A stretch of 64,000 nt of DNA from Streptomyces sp. DH12 (GTDB taxonomy: Bacteria; Actinomycetota; Actinomycetes; Streptomycetales; Streptomycetaceae): NCBI RefSeq assembly GCF_020873895.1, contig NZ_JAHWGT010000002.1:62001-126000 (forward strand). Direction: 5' to 3'. The notes under the pieces are model-generated. The model saw only the letters and a list, made by a program, of their open reading frames with translations. It was not told the DNA's origin and did not search any database. The position numbers were made by a program, and so were the translations under genes. Shown one piece after another: positions 61,808-64,000 of this stretch. Position 1 is the first letter of the stretch, and each line of letters opens with the position of its first letter.

Positions 61808-62787
61808 CAGCCGAGGAGCCGCGAACGCGACTTCGTCCGCACATAGGTGCGTCGCAGGTCGCGGACCAGGCTGGTGCGCTTGAGCCAGCGGTCCGTCCCG
61901 TCGTAGCGCGGTGTGAACGTGTCCCGCCCGTGGATGGCCCGGTGGTTGTCGATGAACACGGCGTCGCCGGGGCCGAGGACGACCCGCTCCGCGGCGGCGG
62001 CCAGCAGGTCGGCGGCCTCCGCCAGGGCGGCCGCCGCCTCGGTGTCGCCGGGCACCGCGTCCGTGAAGTCCGCGTCGATCCGCAGGTAGGGCGCCTCCTC
62101 GGGCCCGAAGAGCACCGACGCCACCTCGTACGGGCGGTCCTCCAGCGCCGAGGGGTTCTCCGCGCTGTGCTGCGGCACCACGTGGTGGGAGTCGTCGGGG
62201 AAGAACCGGAAGCGGTCCTGGTGCAGCACCCGCCGCACCGGCTCGGGGAACTCCACCGACTCCACCCGCGCCACCGTCGTGCCCACCGCGTCGGGGTTGC
62301 GCAGGCACATCAGGGCCACGTAGTCGCCGCGGCAGGGGTGGAACACGTCCTCCGTGTGGAGGGTGAGCTGCTGACGGCTGCTGGCGCTGGTCAGTGAGTT
62401 CTCCTGTCCCTTGGACGGGCACACGTCGTGCACGAGTCGGCCGTTCTGCTGGTTGGCCCAGCCGAACGGCTCGCCGAGCACGGACCCGACGAGCAGCAGC
62501 ACCAGCTCCTCGCGGATCGCGGCGGCCTCCTTCTCCGCGATCCGCCAGCTCGGCGGGGTCGGTACCAGGCCGTCGTCGACGGGCAGGTTCCCCAGCACGA
62601 TGACGGCGTCCTCGGCGGCGCGGGACGACACCAGGAACCGGCGCACCCCCACCGGGAGCCGCTCCGCCTCGGCGCGGATGTCGTCCGCGTACTCGAAGGG
62701 CGCCCAGACGGGACGGGCGGCGAGGAACCCGTCCGCGAGCGCGGCCAGGTCGTTCTTCTCGACGTCACTCAGCACGTAGCGAGCCAC
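61807..62787 (-). CDS. 2-oxoglutarate/Fe(II) oxygenase, VioC/clavaminate-synthase-like
   Basis: 326 aa, 22 nt after the NRPS gene. LTSASSRQQLTLHTEDVFHPCRGDYVALMCLRNP (~131-164) contains the His144-x-Glu146 iron ligands. The distal His286 is in FIDNHRAIHGRDTF. A C-terminal Arg (RWLKRTSL) would bind 2-oxoglutarate. HxE rather than HxD is the hallmark of the VioC/arginine or AsnO-type hydroxylases of NRPS clusters. It likely hydroxylates the beta-carbon of an amino acid used by the synthetase. Confidence 0.92.
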   Translation of the reverse strand: MARYVLSDVEKNDLAALADGFLAARPVWAPFEYADDIRAEAERLPVGVRRFLVSSRAAEDAVIVLGNLPVDDGLVPTPPSWRIAEKEAAAIREELVLLLVGSVLGEPFGWANQQNGRLVHDVCPSKGQENSLTSASSRQQLTLHTEDVFHPCRGDYVALMCLRNPDAVGTTVARVESVEFPEPVRRVLHQDRFRFFPDDSHHVVPQHSAENPSALEDRPYEVASVLFGPEEAPYLRIDADFTDAVPGDTEAAAALAEAADLLAAAAERVVLGPGDAVFIDNHRAIHGRDTFTPRYDGTDRWLKRTSLVRDLRRTYVRTKSRSRLLG

Positions 62788-62809
62788 AGCAAAGCCTTCC
62801 GATGGGGAG

Positions 62810-64000
62810 TCAGTTACCGGCCGCGGCGGCGATCTGCCGCAGGGCGGTGGCGAAGTCGTCCGCGAGCCGGCGGACGGTGGCGGGGGTGTGGACGGACGGC
62901 GCGTACAGCCAGTCGACGCGCAGCTCGCCGTCGCTGACGGCGGCGACCACGTCGATCAGGTGTGGGCGGGCCTCGTCGGGCGCCTGGTCGGCGCCGAGGC
63001 CGTCCAGCCGGCCGCGGACCAGCCCCTCGCCGTCGTCCGCGCCGTCCCACTGCCCGAGGTAGTTGAAGCTGATCCGCGGGTGCGGTGCGGCGGCGAGGGC
63101 GGTGTGCGCGGCGCTGCCCGGCTCGGACAGGTAACGCAGCGCCCCGTAGCCGAGCCCGCGTCCCGGCAGCTTGCGCAGGGTCTTCTTGACGGCCTTCAGC
63201 GCCGCCTCCCAGGGGCCCTCGGGCACGTCGAGGGCGACGGGGTGGATGGTGGTGAACCAGCCGACCGTGCGGGACAGGTCGACGTCGTCGAACAGCTCCT
63301 CGCGGCCGTGGCCCTCCAGGGCGATCGTCACCGGCGCGCCCGCCCAGTCCCGCAGGACACGGCCCAGCGCGGCCAGCAGCACGTCGTTGATCCGGGTGCG
63401 GAACGTGCCGGGCACCCGCTGCAGCAGCGCCTCCGTCACGGACCGGTCCAGCACCGACGACGCGGTGGCGACCTCGCCGTACGTACTGGCCGGCGGCCCG
63501 TCGCTCGGCCCGTCGCAGGGGACGTCCACGGCACCGGAGACGGCCTTGGCCCAGTACGCCGTCTCGTGGTCGAGACCGCCGGAGCGCACCAGCTCCGTCA
63601 GGCGCCGGGCCCACCGCTGGTAGCTGCTGGACTTGGCCCCCAGGTCGGCCGGACCGCCCGCGGCGAGCTGCCGGTACGCCGTGGCCAGGTCCTCCAGGAC
63701 GATGCGCCACGACACCCCGTCCATCACCAGGTGGTGCACGGCCAGGAACAGGCGGGGCGGCGCCGCGTCCGGCAGGCGCAGGAAGACGCCCCGCACCAGG
63801 GCGCCCCCGCGCAGGTCCAGCGCGCCCTGGGCCTCCGCCGCGGCCTCGTGCAGCGCCCGCCCGGTGTCGGGCACGGCCGTCAGGTCCCGGACGGCCAGCA
63901 GCTCGGCGGGGCGCTCTCCGTACTCCTGCACCCAGCCGCCCGTGCCGTCGGCCGTGTACCGCATGCGCAGCGCGTCGTGGTGGTCGACCACCGCCGCCAG
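62810..64000 (-). CDS. NRPS C-terminal epimerisation domain, gene runs past the right edge
   Basis: Open to base 64000; ~396 codons seen. Epimerisation domain: HHLVMDGVSWRI (E2, His-His-x3-Asp), DVDLSRTVGWFTTIHPV (E5-like), RISFNYLGQ (E7). The stop follows directly after the domain, so the synthetase has a terminal E domain and no thioesterase in this protein. Release must be by another protein or condensation in trans. The L to D inversion of the last residue is expected. The A and PCP domains lie outside the window. Confidence 0.93.
   Translation of the reverse strand: MAAVVDHHDALRMRYTADGTGGWVQEYGERPAELLAVRDLTAVPDTGRALHEAAAEAQGALDLRGGALVRGVFLRLPDAAPPRLFLAVHHLVMDGVSWRIVLEDLATAYRQLAAGGPADLGAKSSSYQRWARRLTELVRSGGLDHETAYWAKAVSGAVDVPCDGPSDGPPASTYGEVATASSVLDRSVTEALLQRVPGTFRTRINDVLLAALGRVLRDWAGAPVTIALEGHGREELFDDVDLSRTVGWFTTIHPVALDVPEGPWEAALKAVKKTLRKLPGRGLGYGALRYLSEPGSAAHTALAAAPHPRISFNYLGQWDGADDGEGLVRGRLDGLGADQAPDEARPHLIDVVAAVSDGELRVDWLYAPSVHTPATVRRLADDFATALRQIAAAAGN

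Overview
The window is high-GC DNA (strong G/C bias in third codon positions, GTG starts, Streptomyces-type gene families) and looks like an accessory stretch of a Streptomyces or close relative's chromosome. Most of it is two specialised-metabolite gene clusters, plus a polymorphic-toxin locus and a possible defence or signalling island. No rRNA, tRNA or CRISPR array was seen.

1-11.3 kb: an edge-truncated giant P-loop ATPase, an N-terminally truncated metallo-beta-lactamase-fold hydrolase that overlaps out of frame with a Ser/Thr pseudokinase (HRD changed to HRV), a DUF6338-like membrane protein, and divergently a CHAT-domain caspase-like protease. A TTTGCG-N5-CGCAAA inverted repeat lies in the shared promoter region. 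This is the best candidate for an undescribed system. 11.3-13.5 kb: a decapitated NRPS (C-terminal part of an adenylation domain plus PCP) followed by an AvtA-like aminotransferase, a remnant of another cluster. 14.7-21.3 kb (minus strand): SseB-like protein, WXG-like protein, Rhs toxin (split by a frameshift) and a putative immunity gene. 22.4-32.2 kb: SecDF fusion, small secreted protein, Kef-type antiporter with RCK domain, a decayed universal stress protein, a divergent cupin/MarR pair around a 29-bp palindrome, a flavoprotein and an MFS pump. Two broken genes follow.

32.9-56.2 kb: a type I PKS cluster. A phosphopantetheinyl transferase (plus strand) faces a phosphorothioate-DNA-type HNH nuclease. 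A tightly packed minus-strand operon carries PKS (ACP-KS-AT-DH-KR-ACP), PKS (KS-AT-ACP-TE), a KAS III-like protein lacking the catalytic His, an FAD monooxygenase, an AfsA-like protein, a second flavoprotein, an SDR and a fatty-acyl-AMP ligase. The inferred logic: the ligase loads a fatty acid on the N-terminal ACP, module 1 adds methylmalonate with ketoreduction and dehydration, module 2 adds malonate leaving a beta-keto acyl chain, and the AfsA/KAS III/redox enzymes convert that chain, perhaps to a butenolide-type product. An alpha/beta hydrolase, a LuxR-type regulator and a canonical KAS III lie upstream.

56.2-64 kb: a second, minus-strand NRPS cluster entering from the right edge: terminal epimerisation domain, 2-oxoglutarate oxygenase of the arginine/clavaminate type, MFS exporter, cytochrome P450, ArsR-type regulator, type II thioesterase and an erythromycin-esterase-like protein, with spacings of -1 to 79 nt. 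A strong hairpin separates it from the PKS cluster.
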